Positions 37,713 through 51,040 are shown, counted from the first letter of the stretch. The stretch is DNA of 64,000 nucleotides from an uncultured Actinomycetes bacterium (GCA_903873715.1 CAIQPS010000080.1:1-64000); one strand, 5' to 3'. A program made the numbers and translations. Notes: a model not told the origin generated them from the sequence alone.

Positions 37713-39245
37713 CTAGAGCCCGCGCAGCAGCAGCCCCACGCACTCCACGTGCGGGGTGTGCGGGAACATGTCCACGGGCGTGACCCGGACGAGGCGGTAT
37801 CCGTATTCCTGGAACCTGGCGATGTTCGGGCCCATGGTGGCCGGGTTGCAGGAGACGTAGACGATGCGCGGCGCGCCTATCTGCCCGATGCGGTCGATCG
37901 CCTTGTCGGTGAGGCCGGCGCGCGGCGGGTCCACCACGATGACGTCCGGTCTGGCGACTTCCGCCGGTAACTCCAGCGCCCCTTCGGCCACGGCTCTCAG
38001 CACTTTGGCCACATCGCCCTCGAAGAAGCTGGCGTTGGAGATGCCGTTGGACCGGGCGTTCTCAACTGCGTCTTTCACCGCGTCCGGGATGGCCTCGATG
38101 CCCAACACCGCAGTGGCGTGCTTGGCCAGCGACAGTCCGATGGAGCCCACGCCGGAGTACAGGTCCCAGATGACGGGGGCGGAAGCGGCCGGAGCGGCAC
38201 CCTGCGCTTCGCCGGCCGGCGCACCCGGGACCGGCGCGGTCACTTCGCGGGCGGCCAGTCCGTAGAGCACCTCGGTCTGCCGGGTGTTGGTCTGGAAGAA
38301 AGCGTTCACGGAGACCTTCAGGGTGACCCCGGCGACCTTCTCCAGCAAGTACGCGCGGCCCCACAGCGTGGTCCCTTCAAGGCCGGCGCTGATCTCGGCC
38401 TTGCCCCCGTTCACGGAGTGCACGAAGCCCACGAGTTGCGGCAGTTCCGCGCGCAGCCGCGCGATGAGGTCATCCGCGCCGGGCAACTCCCCGGGCACCG
38501 TCACCAGACTGACCAGCAGTTCCGCGCCGTTCTGAGAGCAGCGCACCAGGAGGTGGCGGGCGAAACCCTCGTTGCGCCGCGGGTCCCACCCGGGCAGGTC
38601 CGTCTCCCGCAGCCACGCCTCGACGATGGCCCGTGCCCTCTCTATGCCCGGGTCCAGCAGGTGGCACTCGGATATCGGCAGGACCGTGTCCCACCGGCCC
38701 GGCACCTTGAACCCGACTATTGCGCCGGCCTCGCTGCGGCCGATGGAGAAATCGGCGCGGTTGCGGTAGCGCCACTGGTCGGCCATGCCCTCGATGGGCA
38801 GCAGTTCGAAATCTCTCAGACCGCCGAGGTGCTCGAGCGACTCGCGCACCTGCCGGGTCTTGTAGTCGAGTTGGACCGAGTAGTCCAGCCCCTGCCACAC
38901 GCAGCCTCCGCACGAGCCGAACGAAGGGCAGCGATGCTGGATGCGATCGGGGGAGGGGGTGACGATCTCCACAGCGCGGGCTTCCGCATAGCGCTTCTTG
39001 TACTTGGTGATGCGCGCTTTCACTACGTCGCCGGGGACGGCCCCGGTCACGAAGATCACGAACTCCCCGATCTTGGCGATGCCGGCTCCGCCGAACGCCA
39101 GATTGGTGACGTTCAGCTCCACCAGTTCGCCCTTGGGCAGCCGGGGGCCGCGCTCGGGGCGCTCTGGCTTGGGTGCCGGGACGGCGCCGTCGCCGGCCGG
39201 CGTGGCCGCTTCGGTGGGCTGCTGTGACAGGTCGTGCGAGTCCAT
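37713..39245 (-). CDS. TrmA/RlmD-family RNA (uracil-5-)-methyltransferase with TRAM domain and Fe-S motif
   Basis: N-terminal TRAM; CPSFGSCGGCVWQ; DLYSGVGSIGLSLA; VDPPRAGL; YVSCNPATM. Confidence 0.9.
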   Translation of the reverse strand: MDSHDLSQQPTEAATPAGDGAVPAPKPERPERGPRLPKGELVELNVTNLAFGGAGIAKIGEFVIFVTGAVPGDVVKARITKYKKRYAEARAVEIVTPSPDRIQHRCPSFGSCGGCVWQGLDYSVQLDYKTRQVRESLEHLGGLRDFELLPIEGMADQWRYRNRADFSIGRSEAGAIVGFKVPGRWDTVLPISECHLLDPGIERARAIVEAWLRETDLPGWDPRRNEGFARHLLVRCSQNGAELLVSLVTVPGELPGADDLIARLRAELPQLVGFVHSVNGGKAEISAGLEGTTLWGRAYLLEKVAGVTLKVSVNAFFQTNTRQTEVLYGLAAREVTAPVPGAPAGEAQGAAPAASAPVIWDLYSGVGSIGLSLAKHATAVLGIEAIPDAVKDAVENARSNGISNASFFEGDVAKVLRAVAEGALELPAEVARPDVIVVDPPRAGLTDKAIDRIGQIGAPRIVYVSCNPATMGPNIARFQEYGYRLVRVTPVDMFPHTPHVECVGLLLRGL

Positions 39246-39339
39246 AAGAGCGAGGATTATAGCGAGCCGGCACCGGAGGTGCGCCGCCGACACGCCCGGG
39301 CTCTTGCTTCGCGCCCGTCCCGCAGGTAGATTCGGCTGC

Positions 39340-40095
39340 ATGACCACCACCGTCACCATCCCGCTGTACCTCGACCTCGCCGCTGTGGGCCTCGGTGGTC
39401 TGGCAGGGTCGCTGCACGCGGTGCGACGGGCCTTCGCCATCACCGGGGTGGTGGCGATGGCCGTGGCGGCCGGCCTCGGCGGCGGCATCCTCAGGGACCT
39501 GCTGCTGCAGAACGGTCCCCCGGTCGCTCTGACGCGGCCTGCCTACCTGCCGACCGTCTTCATCGCCGCCATGCTCGGCTTTTTCTTCGGGTCGCTCGTC
39601 AGGCGGTTCCGCAAGCCCATCCTGCTGATGGACGCGGTCTGGCTCGGCCTCTACGCGGTCGTCGGCGCACAGAAGGCGCTCGGCTCCGGGCTGTCGGGTT
39701 TCTCCGCGATCCTCATAGGGGTGGTGACGGCCAGCGGCGGCTCGGTGCTCACGGACCTTCTCGCCGGAGAGACCCCCGAACTGGTGTTACCCGGCCCGAT
39801 GGTGCACTTCGGAGCGATCATCGGGTCGATCGTATACGTGTCGATGGTCAAGTGGTTGGGCGTGGCGGCTCTGGTGGGGATGTTCGTCACGGTGGCGTTG
39901 GTCTTCTTGATCAGGGTGGCGGCGCTGCAGTTCGGTATCCAGGCGCCGACACCCGTCGACATCCCCGAGAGGTTCAGCCGGGCAGTCGCCAGGCCGCGAG
40001 GGCGCAACGGGCACGCAGACGCCGGGGCCGCCGGCCCCCCCGCCGCCGAGTGCTGTGACGGCGAAGCGTCGCGCGAGCCACCGGCCGCCCAGTAA
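39340..40095 (+). CDS. TRIC (UPF0126) channel family protein
   Basis: GGGILRDLLL and GGSVLTDLLAGETP duplicated motifs; multi-TM. Confidence 0.85.
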   Translation: MTTTVTIPLYLDLAAVGLGGLAGSLHAVRRAFAITGVVAMAVAAGLGGGILRDLLLQNGPPVALTRPAYLPTVFIAAMLGFFFGSLVRRFRKPILLMDAVWLGLYAVVGAQKALGSGLSGFSAILIGVVTASGGSVLTDLLAGETPELVLPGPMVHFGAIIGSIVYVSMVKWLGVAALVGMFVTVALVFLIRVAALQFGIQAPTPVDIPERFSRAVARPRGRNGHADAGAAGPPAAECCDGEASREPPAAQ

Positions 40096-40138
40096 GGTCT
40101 CACCCGGCCGGCGTGCCGGCCGCGGTATCCCAGCCCAC

Positions 40139-40178
40139 AAAGACTCAGGCCTCGGTACTCACCGAGGCCTGAGTCTTT
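40139..40178. terminator. Bidirectional terminator between TRIC and clpB
   Basis: AAAGACTCAGGCCTCGGT-actc-ACCGAGGCCTGAGTCTTT, 18-bp perfect stem. Confidence 0.85.
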
Positions 40179-40235
40179 GGGAGGGGGATGGAGGCATGTC
40201 CGGCGGCGCCTGGGGGAGGAGCGCCGCCGACCGTC

Positions 40236-42869
40236 CTAGCTGTTGGCGGCAGGTTCCGCCGCAGGCTCGCCTGTGGCGGCGTCGTCCGGCCCCGCGACCT
40301 TGTCGAAGGTCAGCTCCAGCCCGCGCTCGTCCACATGGATGGTGTCGCCGTCGCGGAAGTCGCCCTTCAGTAGCGCGAGGGCCACCTTGTCCTGGATCTC
40401 CTTCTGTATGAGCCGTTTGAGCGGCCGGGCGCCGTAGGCGGGGTCGTAGCCCTGCTGCGCCAGGTAGGTCTTGGCCGCGTCGCTGATCTCCAGGGTGATG
40501 TCCCGCTCGGAGAGCCGCTTGCGCAGCAGGCCCAACTGGATCTCCACGATGCCCTTGATGTGCTCCAGGCTCAGCCGGTGGAAGATGATGATCTCGTCCA
40601 CCCGGTTGAGGAACTCCGGCTTGAACGTGGCCCGCATGAGCTCGTCCACCCGGGCGTCCATCTCTATCTCGGTGATGTCGGGGTCCAGGATGAACTGGCT
40701 GCCGACGTTGGAGGTCATGATGACCACCGTGTTCTTGAAGTCCACGGTGCGGCCGTGCCCGTCGGTGAGCCGGCCTTCGTCCAGGATCTGCAGGAGCAGG
40801 TTGAACACGTCCGGATGGGCCTTCTCGACCTCGTCGAGCAGCAGCACCGAGTATGGCTTGCGCCGCACGGCCTCGGTGAGATAGCCGCCTTCTTCGTAGC
40901 CCACGTATCCGGGAGGCGCCCCGATGAGCCGGGCGACGCTGTGCCGTTCCTGGAACTCGCTCATGTCCACGCGGACCATGGCCTTCTCGTCGTCGAAGAG
41001 GAACTCAGCCAGAGCCCGGCCGAGCTCGGTCTTGCCGACGCCGGTGGGGCCCAGGAAGATGAAGCTGCCGATGGGCCGGTTGGGGTCCTGCAGGCCCGCG
41101 CGGGCCCGCCGGATGGCGCTCGATACCGCCTCCAGCGCGTCGTCCTGGCCGACCACCCGGAGGTGCAGCCGCTCCTCCATGTGGATGAGCTTCTCCACTT
41201 CGCCTTCGAGCAGCCTGCTAACCGGGATGCCGGTCCACTTGCCGACCACCTCGGCGATGTCCTCTTCCTCCACCTCTTCCTTGAGCATGCGCACGTCGCG
41301 CTGCAGCTCGTTGAGGCGGGCGTTCTCTGCCACCAGCTGCCGCTCGGCTTCGGGGATGCGGCCGTACCGCAGTTCCGCGGCCTTCTGCAGGTCGGAGCCG
41401 CGCTCGGCGCGCTCGGCCTCGGTCTTGAGCTGGTCGATCTGCTCCTTGGTGGCCTGGATCTTGGTGATGGCGTCCTTCTCCGCCTGCCAGTGGGCCTTCA
41501 TGCCGGCAGACTGCTCGCGCAGGTCGGCCAGCTCGGCCTCGATGGCCTCGCGGCGCTCTTTGGAGGCCGCGTCCTTCTCCTTGCTCAGGGCGTGGTGCTC
41601 GATGTCGAGCTGCTTGATGCGCCGCTCCACTTGGTCGATCTCCATGGGCATGGAGTCGATCTCTATGCGCAGCCGGCTGGCCGCCTCGTCCACCAGGTCG
41701 ATGGCTTTGTCGGGCAGGAAGCGGTCGGAGATGTAGCGATGGGAGAGCACAGCGGCCGCGATGAGCGCCGAGTCCTGGATGCGCACGCCGTGGTGCACCT
41801 CGTAGCGTTCCTTGAGGCCCCGCAGGATGGCGATGGTGTCCTCCACGGACGGTTCGCCGACCAGCACCGGCTGGAAGCGCCGTTCGAGAGCGGCGTCCTT
41901 CTCCACGTATTTCCGGTATTCGTCGAGCGTGGTGGCGCCCACCACCCGCAGTTCCCCGCGGGCCAGCATGGGCTTGAGCATGTTGGAGGCGTCCACAGCG
42001 CCCTCTGCGCCGCCTGCCCCCACGATGGTGTGCATCTCGTCGATGAAGGTGACGATCTCGCCCTCGGAATCCGCGATCTCCTTGAGGACGGCCTTGAGCC
42101 GCTCCTCGAACTCGCCGCGGTACTTGGCGCCCGCCACCATCGCGCCGATGTCGAGCGCTATCACGCGCTTGTCCTTGAGGCTCTCGGGCACGTCGCCGGA
42201 GACGATCCGCTGCGCCAACCCCTCGGCGATGGCCGTCTTGCCCACGCCCGGCTCCCCTATGAGGACCGGGTTGTTCTTCGTCCGGCGGCTCAGCACTTGG
42301 ATGACGCGTCGTATCTCGTCGTCCCGCCCGATGACCGGGTCGAGCTTGCCGCGGCGGGCCAGTTCGGTGAGGTCGCGGCCGAAGCGCTGCAGCGCCTGGT
42401 ATTTCTCTTCGGCATTGGGGTCTTCGGCGCGCTGGGAGCCCCGCAGGTCTTTCAGCACGGTGAGGATGGCGTCGCGGGAGACGCCGTGGTGCTTGAACAG
42501 GTCGCCGAGGTAGCCCGGTACCGCCGCCAGTCCCATGAGCACGTGCTCGGTGGAGACGTAGGCGTCCTTCATCTTGTCGGCCTCGGACTGGGCGGTCTCG
42601 AGAGCCTGCTGGGTGTCCCGGGCGAAGCCCACCTGGGTGTCGCCGTGCACGGTGGCGAAGTGTGCCAGCCGGCGGTCCAACTCGCCCCGGAAGGGGATGG
42701 GGCTGGCGCCGATGCGCTCGAGGATGGGCACGGTGATACCGCCGTCCTGGTCCAGCAGGGCGACGGCGAGATGTTCGGGCTCCACCTGGGCGTGTCCGCG
42801 CTCCACGGCGAGTTTTTGAGCGGCGGCCAGCGCCTCTTGGGCTTTGAGCGTGAACCGTTCCAGTTGCAT
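40236..42869 (-). CDS. clpB: ATP-dependent chaperone ClpB
   Basis: Two AAA+ modules ([31 protein letters not shown]), middle coiled coil, Clp N domain. Confidence 0.97.
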   Translation of the reverse strand: MQLERFTLKAQEALAAAQKLAVERGHAQVEPEHLAVALLDQDGGITVPILERIGASPIPFRGELDRRLAHFATVHGDTQVGFARDTQQALETAQSEADKMKDAYVSTEHVLMGLAAVPGYLGDLFKHHGVSRDAILTVLKDLRGSQRAEDPNAEEKYQALQRFGRDLTELARRGKLDPVIGRDDEIRRVIQVLSRRTKNNPVLIGEPGVGKTAIAEGLAQRIVSGDVPESLKDKRVIALDIGAMVAGAKYRGEFEERLKAVLKEIADSEGEIVTFIDEMHTIVGAGGAEGAVDASNMLKPMLARGELRVVGATTLDEYRKYVEKDAALERRFQPVLVGEPSVEDTIAILRGLKERYEVHHGVRIQDSALIAAAVLSHRYISDRFLPDKAIDLVDEAASRLRIEIDSMPMEIDQVERRIKQLDIEHHALSKEKDAASKERREAIEAELADLREQSAGMKAHWQAEKDAITKIQATKEQIDQLKTEAERAERGSDLQKAAELRYGRIPEAERQLVAENARLNELQRDVRMLKEEVEEEDIAEVVGKWTGIPVSRLLEGEVEKLIHMEERLHLRVVGQDDALEAVSSAIRRARAGLQDPNRPIGSFIFLGPTGVGKTELGRALAEFLFDDEKAMVRVDMSEFQERHSVARLIGAPPGYVGYEEGGYLTEAVRRKPYSVLLLDEVEKAHPDVFNLLLQILDEGRLTDGHGRTVDFKNTVVIMTSNVGSQFILDPDITEIEMDARVDELMRATFKPEFLNRVDEIIIFHRLSLEHIKGIVEIQLGLLRKRLSERDITLEISDAAKTYLAQQGYDPAYGARPLKRLIQKEIQDKVALALLKGDFRDGDTIHVDERGLELTFDKVAGPDDAATGEPAAEPAANS

Positions 42870-42948
42870 CGTCTTCCACTCCTCATGGCCGCGATCCCGG
42901 TGCGTGACGCGCCGCGGGCGGAGTCATTAGTCAGATTATGTAGAAAAT

Positions 42949-42976
42949 CTTATATGACAAGACTCATATCTGTCAA
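42949..42976 (-). promoter_or_regulatory. clpB promoter TTGACA-N16-TATAAG
   Basis: Minus-strand CTTGACAgatatgagtcttgtcaTATAAG. Confidence 0.6.
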
Positions 42977-43104
42977 GGTGGCGGGGCGTTGCGGGACACG
43001 TCCGGTGTCGGTGAGGTTGTTGCTTGAAGCCGGCCTGTTCAAACCAGGCCTGGAGAACTGGGCGACCACGGGCCGGCGCAGGTCCGACCACTGGCCGGCG
43101 CCGA

Positions 43105-45201
43105 TCAGGGGATGGCCTGGGTGGTGGTCGTCCGCTTGGTCGACTTGGTGGTGCTCGTCGGCGGCAGGGTCGTGGGCGGGATGGTGGTCGGCGGGAGTGT
43201 GGTGGTGGTGCTCTCGGTGGTGCTCGAGGTCGGCCAGTACGCGTTCGGGCTGATGTAGTTGGGCAGGTACTTGACCAGCACCGACGGCACCGGGAACTCC
43301 ACCTTCGGGTAGTCCGTGTCCGCGACCGACATGAACTTCTGCCAGATGATGGCGGGCAGGCTCCCGCCCGTCACCGAGGAGAAGCCCTCTATGTTCTTCA
43401 TCTCGATCTGGCTCTTCGGGTAACCGACCCAGACCGTGGTCGAAAGATGGGGGGTGTAGCCGCAGAACCAAGCGTCGGCGTTGTCCTGCGTGGTCCCGGT
43501 CTTGCCGGCGGCGGGGCGGCCGATGTTGGCTCTGCCGCCCGTGCCGTGCGGGATGTTGGCGGCGAGTATCTTCGTGACCGCGTACGCGACACCGGCAGAG
43601 ATGGCCTGCGTCCGCTTGGGATTCGCCTTCCAGATGACCTTGCCGGTGGAGTCCTTGATCTGGGTGATGATGGTCGGCTCGACGTGCTGGCCCGCATTCG
43701 ACAGGGTCGCGTAGGCCGAGGCCATCTCCAAGGGGGACACGCCGTAGGTGAGGCCGCCGAGCACGATGGCCGGGTCGGCGTTGATATATGAGGTGACACC
43801 CATGCGGTGGGCTATGTCCACGATCCGTTCTGCGCCGACGTCCAGGGCCAACTGGGCGTACACGGTGTTGTCGCTTCGGAGCGTCGCCTGCACGAGGGTG
43901 GAGATGCCGTACCCCTGTCCGCCGGAGTAGGTCTTCACCTTCCACAGTTCGGTGGAGCCCGGCACCTTGAGTTCCACGGGTATGGACATGTACTGCGTCT
44001 TCTCGGGGTCGATCCCCATCTCTATGGCGGCGGTCAGGGCGAAGGTCTTGAACGCGGAGCCCGCCTGGCGGCGGCCCTGGGACGCGAGGTTGAACATCGA
44101 GGTGGTGTAGTCCTTGCCGCCCACCATGGCCCTGATGTAGCCGGTGGTGGTGTCGATGCTCACGAGGGCCGCGGACGGGTCGGCGTCTTTCTTGAGAGTG
44201 GTGTTGATGGCGTCGGAGGCCAGCTTCTGGTACGTGGGGTCGATGGTGGTCTCGACGCGCAGCCCGCCCTGGAACACCTTCTCTTCGCCGAACATGTCGA
44301 TGAGCTGTTTGCGGACGTAGGCGACCACGTATGGTTCGGCCACCTGCGTGTACGGGGAGTACGGGGCGAGTTCGATGGGCGTCAGGAGCGCCTGCTCGGC
44401 CTCGTCCTCAGTGATGAAGCCGTTCTTCAGCATGCTGTTGATGACCATGTTGCGCCGGACGAGAGCGCGGTCAGGGTGCTTGCGCGGCGAGTATCCGGTG
44501 GGAGCCTGAGGCAGCCCGGCGATGAGGGCCGCCTCCGCCAGGGTCAGCTGGGCCGGTTCCTTGTCGAAGTAGGTCTTGGCCGCAGCCTCCACGCCGTAGG
44601 CGTTGGAACCGAAATACACGGTGTTCAGATAGAGGTCGAGTATCTCCTCTTTGGAGTACTTGCGCTCGAGCTGCCAGGCCAGGGCCATCTCGCTGAACTT
44701 GCGGTTGAACGTGATGTCGGTGCGGTCCAAGTAGAGGTTGCCAACGAGCTGCATGGTGATGGTGGAGAAGCCCTCGGTGGTCCGCTGCGCGCTCACGTTG
44801 GTGGCCAGGGCCCGGACCACGCTCTCGAGGTCCACCCCTTTGTGCTGGTAGAAGCGCTCGTCCTCGATGGCGACCACGGCGTTGCGCAACACCGGCGGGA
44901 TCTGCCGGCCGCTTATGACCGTGCGGTTCTCCACCCCGTGCAGGTAGGCCAGCAGGTTGCCGTCGGCGTCGTAGATGGAGCTGGTCTGGGCCAGCGAGAC
45001 CTGGTGCTGGTCGGAAAGGGCGGGGATCTCGCCCTCGAAGGCGGCGACGGCGTGGAGCCCCATGCTGAAGATGACGGCGAGCACCGCTGCGGCGATGATC
45101 GGGATGGCCACGAGCACCGCTATCAGGATGATGATGCGACGCCTGCGGACCTTCTGAACTCGCCTGCGGCGGACGCTGCGTCTTTCTCGGCCGAGCCTCA
45201 T
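43105..45201 (-). CDS. Penicillin-binding protein 1A-type transglycosylase/transpeptidase with Thr/Pro-rich tail
   Basis: EDERFYQHKGVD, QRTTEGFSTITMQL, GRRQAGSAFKTF, AAGKTGTTQDNADAWFCGYTP. Confidence 0.95.
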   Translation of the reverse strand: MRLGRERRSVRRRRVQKVRRRRIIILIAVLVAIPIIAAAVLAVIFSMGLHAVAAFEGEIPALSDQHQVSLAQTSSIYDADGNLLAYLHGVENRTVISGRQIPPVLRNAVVAIEDERFYQHKGVDLESVVRALATNVSAQRTTEGFSTITMQLVGNLYLDRTDITFNRKFSEMALAWQLERKYSKEEILDLYLNTVYFGSNAYGVEAAAKTYFDKEPAQLTLAEAALIAGLPQAPTGYSPRKHPDRALVRRNMVINSMLKNGFITEDEAEQALLTPIELAPYSPYTQVAEPYVVAYVRKQLIDMFGEEKVFQGGLRVETTIDPTYQKLASDAINTTLKKDADPSAALVSIDTTTGYIRAMVGGKDYTTSMFNLASQGRRQAGSAFKTFALTAAIEMGIDPEKTQYMSIPVELKVPGSTELWKVKTYSGGQGYGISTLVQATLRSDNTVYAQLALDVGAERIVDIAHRMGVTSYINADPAIVLGGLTYGVSPLEMASAYATLSNAGQHVEPTIITQIKDSTGKVIWKANPKRTQAISAGVAYAVTKILAANIPHGTGGRANIGRPAAGKTGTTQDNADAWFCGYTPHLSTTVWVGYPKSQIEMKNIEGFSSVTGGSLPAIIWQKFMSVADTDYPKVEFPVPSVLVKYLPNYISPNAYWPTSSTTESTTTTLPPTTIPPTTLPPTSTTKSTKRTTTTQAIP

Positions 45202-45273
45202 TCACACCTCGAGAGCTGATGGCGCGGCGCCGGGACCGGCTCCGCTCTGCTCTGCGACGCATTGTACCTTTTG

Positions 45274-45447
45274 GAGGTTGCCGGCGGACGAAGCCCCGGC
45301 CACCGCAGCGCCCTGGGCGGCGGCATGGTTCGTCCTCGGTCGCGGCAATAGCGCTGCTATTCCCGCTTCCTGCGTCCTGCTCTCCCGCATACCCAGCGCA
45401 CCGCAGTGGCGAGGCGTCGTCCGCCGGCGACCTCTTTGGAGGTTGCC
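45274..45447. repeat. 18-bp near-perfect inverted arms with overlapping 13-bp direct repeat in the pbp1A/dnaK intergenic region
   Basis: GAGGTTGCCGGCGGACGA (45274-45291) versus TCGTCCGCCGGCGACCTC (45417-45434); TTTGGAGGTTGCC at 45270-45282 and 45435-45447. Confidence 0.6.
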
Positions 45448-45513
45448 CGTCGATGAGAGGTTTTCCGGGCCAGGAGCGGGGAATAAAATCCCTGTCAGGC
45501 GGCCTGCCCAAAA

Positions 45514-45543
45514 CTTGACACTAAGCCACTCAGATTTTATACT
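45514..45543 (+). promoter_or_regulatory. dnaK promoter TTGACA-N17-TATACT overlapped by a HAIR-like HspR operator
   Basis: CTTGACA-ctaagcc-ACTCAGA compared with CTTGAGT-N7-ACTCAAG; -10 TATACT at 45538-45543. Confidence 0.75.
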
Positions 45544-45598
45544 AGCCCCACGTTAATGAACCTATAAGACGCGCATAGCGAGCTCCGGAGGACATGTA

Positions 45599-47512
45599 AT
45601 GGGCAAGATCATCGGCATCGACCTCGGCACTACCTACTCTGCCATGGCAGTACTCGAGGGCGGCGAGCCGACCATCATCCCCAACGCCGAGGGTGGCAGG
45701 ACCACTCCGTCGGTGGTGGCTTTCACCAAGACCGGTGAGCAGTTGGTGGGCACCGTCGCCAAGCGGCAGGCCGTCACCAACCCGGAGAACACCATCTTCT
45801 CCATCAAGCGTTTCATGGGACGCAAGTACTCGAGCGTGAGCGAAGAGATGAAGATCGTCCCGTACAAAGTCGTGGAAGGCCCCAACGGCGACGTGCGCGT
45901 GAGTATCAAGGACGCGCAGTACTCCCCGCCGGAGATCTCCGCGAAGATCCTGCAGAAACTCAAGCGCGACGCCGAAGCCTTCCTGGGCACCGAAGTCACC
46001 GAAGCGGTCATCACCGTGCCCGCCTACTTCGACGACGCCCAGCGTCAGGCCACCAAGGACGCCGGCAAGATCGCCGGCCTGGAAGTCAAGCGTATAGTCA
46101 ACGAGCCCACCGCGGCTTCTCTGGCCTACGGCCTCGACAAAGAGCACGAGCAGACCGTCCTGGTCTTCGACCTCGGCGGCGGCACCTTCGACGTCTCCAT
46201 CCTCGAACTGGGTGACGGCGTCTTCGAGGTGAAGTCCACCAACGGCGACACCCACCTGGGCGGCGACAACTACGACAAGGCCATCGTCGACTGGCTCATC
46301 ACCGAGTTCCGGCGCGAGAAGGGCGTCGATCTCACCAGCGACCGTCAGGCTCTGCAGCGGCTGTACGAGGCCGGCGAGAAAGCCAAGGTCGAGCTCTCCT
46401 CCGTCATGGAGACCAGTATCAACCAGCCGTTCATAACCATGGACTCGAGCGGTCCGCTCCACCTGGAGATGACGCTCACCCGGGCCAAGCTGGAAGAACT
46501 CACCCGCGAACTCACCGAGCGGACCGTCGGTCCGACCAAACAGGCCATGAAAGACGCCGGTCTGAGCATGGGCGACATCGACCAGGTGATCCTCGTCGGC
46601 GGTATGACCCGCATGCCCTCCGTTCAGGCCAAAGTCCGCGAACTCACCGGCAAAGAGCCCCACAAGGGCATCAACCCGGACGAGGTCGTGGCGCTGGGCG
46701 CTGCCATCCAGGGCGGCGTGCTCGCGGGCGAAGTCAAGGACATCATCCTGCTCGACGTGACCCCGCTGTCGCTGGGCATCGAGACCAAAGGCGGCGTGTT
46801 CACCCGGCTCATCGACCGCAACACCACCATCCCCACCCGCAAGGCGGAGATCTTCTCCACGGCCGACGACGGCCAGACCTCGGTGGAGATCCACGTGCTG
46901 CAGGGCGAGCGCGACCTGGCGGCCTACAACAAGACCCTCGGCAAGTTCCAGCTGATGGGCATCCCGCCGGCACCGCGTGGCATCCCGCAGATCGAAGTGG
47001 CCTTCGACATCGACGCGAACGGCATCACCCACGTGTCGGCCAAGGACATGGCCACGGGCAACCAGCAGAAGATCGAGATCAAGAGCTCGTCCGGCCTGGG
47101 CGACGATGAGATCAAGAAGATGGTCCGCGACGCGGAACTGAACGCGGAAGAGGACAAGAAGAAGAAGGAAGCCGTCGACACCCGTAACCAGGCCGAGAAC
47201 CTGGTGTACTCCACCAAGAAGTCCCTCAAGGAGATCGGCGACAAGGTGGACGGCGCTGCCCGCGGCGACATCGAGAACGGCATCCGCGACCTGGAAGACG
47301 CCATCAAGGGCGACAACGTCGAGCTCATCCGCAGCCGCATGAACGCGCTGCAGGAAGCCGCGTACAAGCTGTCCGAAGCCGCATACCAGGCGGCCCAGGC
47401 CCAGCAGGGCGGCGGCGCGGCCGGCGGCGGCTACGACGGCGGCCCCAGTGGCGCGGAAGAAGAGAACGTGGAGGAAGCCGACTACGAGGTCATCGACGAG
47501 GACAAGAAGTAG
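45599..47512 (+). CDS. dnaK: Molecular chaperone DnaK
   Basis: [51 protein letters not shown]. Confidence 0.98.
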   Translation: MGKIIGIDLGTTYSAMAVLEGGEPTIIPNAEGGRTTPSVVAFTKTGEQLVGTVAKRQAVTNPENTIFSIKRFMGRKYSSVSEEMKIVPYKVVEGPNGDVRVSIKDAQYSPPEISAKILQKLKRDAEAFLGTEVTEAVITVPAYFDDAQRQATKDAGKIAGLEVKRIVNEPTAASLAYGLDKEHEQTVLVFDLGGGTFDVSILELGDGVFEVKSTNGDTHLGGDNYDKAIVDWLITEFRREKGVDLTSDRQALQRLYEAGEKAKVELSSVMETSINQPFITMDSSGPLHLEMTLTRAKLEELTRELTERTVGPTKQAMKDAGLSMGDIDQVILVGGMTRMPSVQAKVRELTGKEPHKGINPDEVVALGAAIQGGVLAGEVKDIILLDVTPLSLGIETKGGVFTRLIDRNTTIPTRKAEIFSTADDGQTSVEIHVLQGERDLAAYNKTLGKFQLMGIPPAPRGIPQIEVAFDIDANGITHVSAKDMATGNQQKIEIKSSSGLGDDEIKKMVRDAELNAEEDKKKKEAVDTRNQAENLVYSTKKSLKEIGDKVDGAARGDIENGIRDLEDAIKGDNVELIRSRMNALQEAAYKLSEAAYQAAQAQQGGGAAGGGYDGGPSGAEEENVEEADYEVIDEDKK

Positions 47513-47609
47513 TCCCGCGGTCGATGAGTGGCGGCGCGCCGGGCCTCGTGCCCGGCGCTGCCCCCGGCCTCAAAGCCGGTGGCAATAGACAGAGTAGGAG
47601 GTAAGAGAG

Positions 47610-48092
47610 ATGGCACTTGTGAGATGGGATCCCTTCCGTGACCTGACTGCCCTGCAGAACGAGGTCAACAGGCTGTTCACGCGGGCTACCGGCGGCGACG
47701 TGGCCGAGCGGCAGTCTTGGACTCCGGCCATCGACGTGGTCGAGACCGACAACGCCATCGAGCTCAAGGCCGAGCTTGCCGGTATGAAGCCGGAGGACAT
47801 CAACATCGAGGTGCAGGACAACGTCCTCACCGTCAGCGGCGAGCGGCGGTTCGAGGAAGAGGTGAAGGAGGACAAGTTCTACCGCATCGAGCGGCGGTAC
47901 GGCTCCTTCAGCCGCTCCCTGGCCCTCCCGCCCACGGTCGACGAGACCAAGGTGGAAGCCAACTACGAGAACGGCGTGCTGCACATCAAGGTCCACAAGG
48001 CCGAGATCGTGAAGCCCAAGAAGATCACGGTGAGCATCGGCGGCGGCAGCGAGCCGAAGACCGTCGAAGCGACCGCGACGGAACAGCAGTAA
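47610..48092 (+). CDS. Hsp20/alpha-crystallin small heat-shock protein
   Basis: DVVETDNAIELKAELAGMKPEDINIEVQDNVLTVSGER; FSRSLALP; NGVLHIKVHK. Confidence 0.93.
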   Translation: MALVRWDPFRDLTALQNEVNRLFTRATGGDVAERQSWTPAIDVVETDNAIELKAELAGMKPEDINIEVQDNVLTVSGERRFEEEVKEDKFYRIERRYGSFSRSLALPPTVDETKVEANYENGVLHIKVHKAEIVKPKKITVSIGGGSEPKTVEATATEQQ

Positions 48093-48096
48093 CAGG

Positions 48097-49856
<1,760 letters not shown>

Positions 49857-49930
49857 CGGGGTGCCCGGGGAAAGCGCGATAGAGTAGATGGACTATCATG
49901 GCAGCACCAACCCGCGGGGAAGAGACGAAG

Positions 49931-50347
49931 ATGCCATTTGAGGACAAACTCAGACCGGTCTTCATGATCTCGGTGGCAGCCGAGCTGGCCGAGATGCACC
50001 CCCAGACACTGCGCATGTACGAGCGCCGGGGGCTCATCCGCCCGCGCCGTTCGTCAAAGAGCACCCGCCTCTATTCCCTCGCCGACGTGGAGCGTCTGCG
50101 CCGCATCCAGCAGTTGGTGGCCGAGTGCGGCCTCAACCTGGCCGGAGTCGAACGGGTCCTGCAGATGGAAGAGCAGATGGAGACCATGCAGCGTCGCCTC
50201 GACCAGTTGCAGGCCCAGATGGACGCGCTGGCGGCGCAGGCCCGGGAAGAGCTCGAGGCGGTCCACCGCAGCTACCGCAAGGAACTGGTGCCGATCTCCA
50301 ACTCCGGCCAAGTCATCGTGATCACCGAGAAGCGGCGCGGCCGGTGA
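49931..50347 (+). CDS. hspR: MerR-family heat-shock regulator HspR
   Basis: MISVAAELAEMHPQTLRMYERRGLIRPRRSSKSTRLYSLADVERLR; directly follows dnaJ. Confidence 0.9.
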   Translation: MPFEDKLRPVFMISVAAELAEMHPQTLRMYERRGLIRPRRSSKSTRLYSLADVERLRRIQQLVAECGLNLAGVERVLQMEEQMETMQRRLDQLQAQMDALAAQAREELEAVHRSYRKELVPISNSGQVIVITEKRRGR

Positions 50348-50949
50348 GCCAGGAGGAGCGGCCGGGCGGCGGCGCCCCCGGCACCACCGAGCAGCCGGAG
50401 CCCCATGTCCTGCCCGGCGCCACCGAGCAGCCGTGTGCCAATCATCCCGGCAGGATGACCATGGTCACCTGCAGCGACTGCGGGAAGCCCCTCTGCCCCG
50501 ATTGCATGGTCTTCTCCGCCGTGGGCATCAAGTGCAGGCAGTGCGCCCGTCTTCCCCGCTCCGCACGGGTGATGCTCAAACCGGAGCGTTTCGCCGCCGC
50601 GGCGGGGGCCGGTCTGGCGACGGCCATCGCCATAGGCTTTGCTTACTACTTCATCCTGGGGAGCCTGCGGTTCTCCTTCGGGCTGATCCTCATCTTCGTG
50701 GCGAGCGGCATCGGCTATCTCGTGGGCGAGGCTGTCAACCGGGCGTCCGGCAGGTATCGCGGCCTGCGGACCGCGCTCCTCGCCGCCGGCTGCACGCTCG
50801 TCGGCTTCCTGCTGCCGCCGCTCGTCGCCGCAGCCATCAGCGCCGGGCTGAACTGGCGCACCGTGGTCTTCGCGGTTGGGGCCCGGGGCATAGTCAGCTG
50901 GGTCGTGATGCTGGTCGCGGCCTTCCTGGCTTTCAACCGCAACCGCTGA
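50344..50949 (+). CDS. Membrane protein with N-terminal B-box-like zinc finger
   Basis: CANHPGRMTMVTCSDCGKPLCPDCMVFSAVGIKCRQCA then TM helices; GTGA overlap with hspR. Confidence 0.7.
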   Translation: MSQEERPGGGAPGTTEQPEPHVLPGATEQPCANHPGRMTMVTCSDCGKPLCPDCMVFSAVGIKCRQCARLPRSARVMLKPERFAAAAGAGLATAIAIGFAYYFILGSLRFSFGLILIFVASGIGYLVGEAVNRASGRYRGLRTALLAAGCTLVGFLLPPLVAAAISAGLNWRTVVFAVGARGIVSWVVMLVAAFLAFNRNR

Positions 50950-51040
50950 GCGGCGCGGGGCCGGGGCGCCGCTCCGGCCGTGCCTGAAGCGGCGCTGGGC
51001 GGCTGGGCCGCAGGCCGCATCCCCGACCTGCTTCACCGAG

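Noticed and set aside
40560-43253. 897-aa ORF antisense to clpB
   Set aside because: Mirror of a highly conserved gene; no independent RBS or domain.
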